Shown piece by piece: positions 5,854 through 6,612 of a DNA stretch of 6,612 nt; position 1 is the first letter of the stretch; every line of letters begins with the position of its first letter. Location of the stretch: NCBI GenBank assembly GCA_025360235.1, contig JANYCO010000560.1:1-6612 (forward strand), in the 5' to 3' direction. The notes beneath the pieces are model-generated. The model ran no database searches. It was not told the origin of the DNA and worked only from the letters and a program-made list of their open reading frames with translations. The translations under genes and the position numbers were made by a program. This DNA comes from Cytophagales bacterium (GTDB taxonomy: Bacteria > Bacteroidota > Bacteroidia > Cytophagales > Cytophagaceae).

Positions 5854-6612
5854 TTAGACTAAAGGATGCGAGGCTTCTGGTTCAGGCTCTAGTTGTTTTT
5901 TCAATTCATTAATGGTGACATCCCTCGCTATTGGTTTTGCTTTTCGGTTGAGCTGAATTGGGAGAATAACAAAATAATAAATAATAAAACTCATTGACCC
6001 AATTATTATCATGAGTTTGACAGCAATGGGGGCATCAGTAAGGCGGGTCACATAACTTTCCAGAAATCCGGCGGTGATAAAGATTGGAATTAATCCTATG
6101 CAAATTTTTACAGCTCTTCGCGCCCCTACTAATAAGGAAACCATGCGGCTGTAGGTGCCGGGAAATAAAATACTATTACCCAAAACAAAACCCGCCGCTC
6201 CTGCAATCACGATGGCAGAGATTTCTAAGGTGCCATGGATCCATATGGAAAGGAAGGAAGTAAGGAAAAGTCCTTTTTTGAAAAAGAAACATTGGAAGGC
6301 TCCAAGCATTATTCCATTTCTAAACAATATATAAATTGTTCCCAGTGTGAAAGGGTAAATATTTAGTGATGAAAAATCGTAGTATCCAATTCCACATACA
6401 AAAGCAAAGAAGGATACCCTAATGTTATTCCAGGTGATGAATAAAAACATTGCATTAGATGCAGGGTCTTTATAGACAGCCATTGGATCTCCTTTTTCAA
6501 TATTTTCAAGCGTCATGTTTACGTAATTGTCACCAAGTATTGTTCGTACAAAATTTTCGTCGTATATAGTAGATACTGCGCCTATGATTACAAAGATTGA
6601 GAAAATAATAAA
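5854..6612 (-). CDS. stage II sporulation protein M (SpoIIM/DUF95) family membrane protein, 5' end cut
   Basis: The frame is open from base 6612, giving 252 visible residues; the N-terminus lies outside the window. An ATG at 6516 is not the start, because the 32 codons before it continue the family pattern, including FVRTILGDNYVN just ahead of MTLENIEKGDPMAVY. Several membrane helices are visible, with the conserved HGTLEI (visible 126-131) and AGAAG (137-141), then a basic ARRAVK (164-169) and FLESYVTR (183-190). The charged tail ends in a Pro/Glu-rich segment. The family is named after a Bacillus protein that organises peptidoglycan hydrolysis during engulfment, but Bacteroidota do not make endospores, and this branch is a recurrent member of MoxR/DUF58 cassettes, often next to an RDD-family gene. 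Function is unknown. DUF4129 starts 5 bp downstream. About 70 N-terminal residues are probably missing. Confidence 0.9.
   Translation of the reverse strand, partial: FIIFSIFVIIGAVSTIYDENFVRTILGDNYVNMTLENIEKGDPMAVYKDPASNAMFLFITWNNIRVSFFAFVCGIGYYDFSSLNIYPFTLGTIYILFRNGIMLGAFQCFFFKKGLFLTSFLSIWIHGTLEISAIVIAGAAGFVLGNSILFPGTYSRMVSLLVGARRAVKICIGLIPIFITAGFLESYVTRLTDAPIAVKLMIIIGSMSFIIYYFVILPIQLNRKAKPIARDVTINELKKQLEPEPEASHPLV

Noticed and set aside
5854..6516. SpoIIM-family gene starting at ATG 6516
   Set aside because: The frame stays open to the window edge and the 32 upstream codons read as a membrane helix plus the conserved FVRTILGDNYVN region, so the true start is outside the window.
5854..6612. 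Evidence for endospore formation
   Set aside because: The family name comes from Bacillus; this branch is found in non-sporulating Bacteroidota with MoxR/DUF58 genes, and no other sporulation gene is present.
1..6612. CRISPR array, tRNA, mobile element or defence island
   Set aside because: There is no spaced direct-repeat series, cloverleaf-like segment, transposase or nuclease gene; the content is a conserved-looking chromosomal operon.

Overview
The window looks like chromosomal DNA of a Bacteroidota bacterium, probably a Cytophagales-, Sphingobacteriia- or Chitinophagia-like lineage. The reasons are AT-rich DNA, start codons without a GGAGG-type ribosome site, a candidate TTTG / TAnnTTTG-type promoter, and protein families whose closest remembered relatives are Bacteroidota proteins. 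Genus cannot be fixed from the sequence. All seven genes lie on the minus strand, so transcription runs from the right edge to the left edge. No tRNA, rRNA, CRISPR array or insertion sequence was seen.

Right part (6612 down to 1277): five tightly packed genes. In transcription order they are a SpoIIM/DUF95-family multispanning membrane protein (5' end outside the window), a DUF4129 protein with signal peptide and one further membrane segment, a DUF4350 protein anchored by a helix at each end of its extracytoplasmic domain, a MoxR-type AAA+ ATPase, and a DUF58 protein with a degenerate von Willebrand A-like fold. Junctions are 5 bp, a 4-bp ATGA overlap, 55 bp and 6 bp, which is a typical operon layout. 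The likely logic is that MoxR, a cytosolic ATPase, remodels or activates a membrane assembly made of the other four through the DUF58 protein. The substrate and output of such cassettes are not established.

Middle (1276 to 1146): a 131-bp spacer with two perfect tandem copies of a 14-bp AT-rich unit just after the DUF58 stop, then a candidate promoter with a small inverted repeat. It separates the cassette from the next transcription unit.

Left part (1145 to 1): a small lipoprotein of unrecognised family (165 aa), then after 8 bp a UbiA-family prenyltransferase-like membrane protein whose C-terminus runs off the left edge. Its Asp-rich motifs are of an atypical kind.

Most noteworthy are the uncharacterised five-gene membrane/AAA+ cassette, a long acidic Ser/Thr-rich insert in the DUF4350 protein, a possible shared C-terminal cytoplasmic domain between the DUF4350 and DUF4129 proteins, and the orphan lipoprotein next to the atypical UbiA protein.
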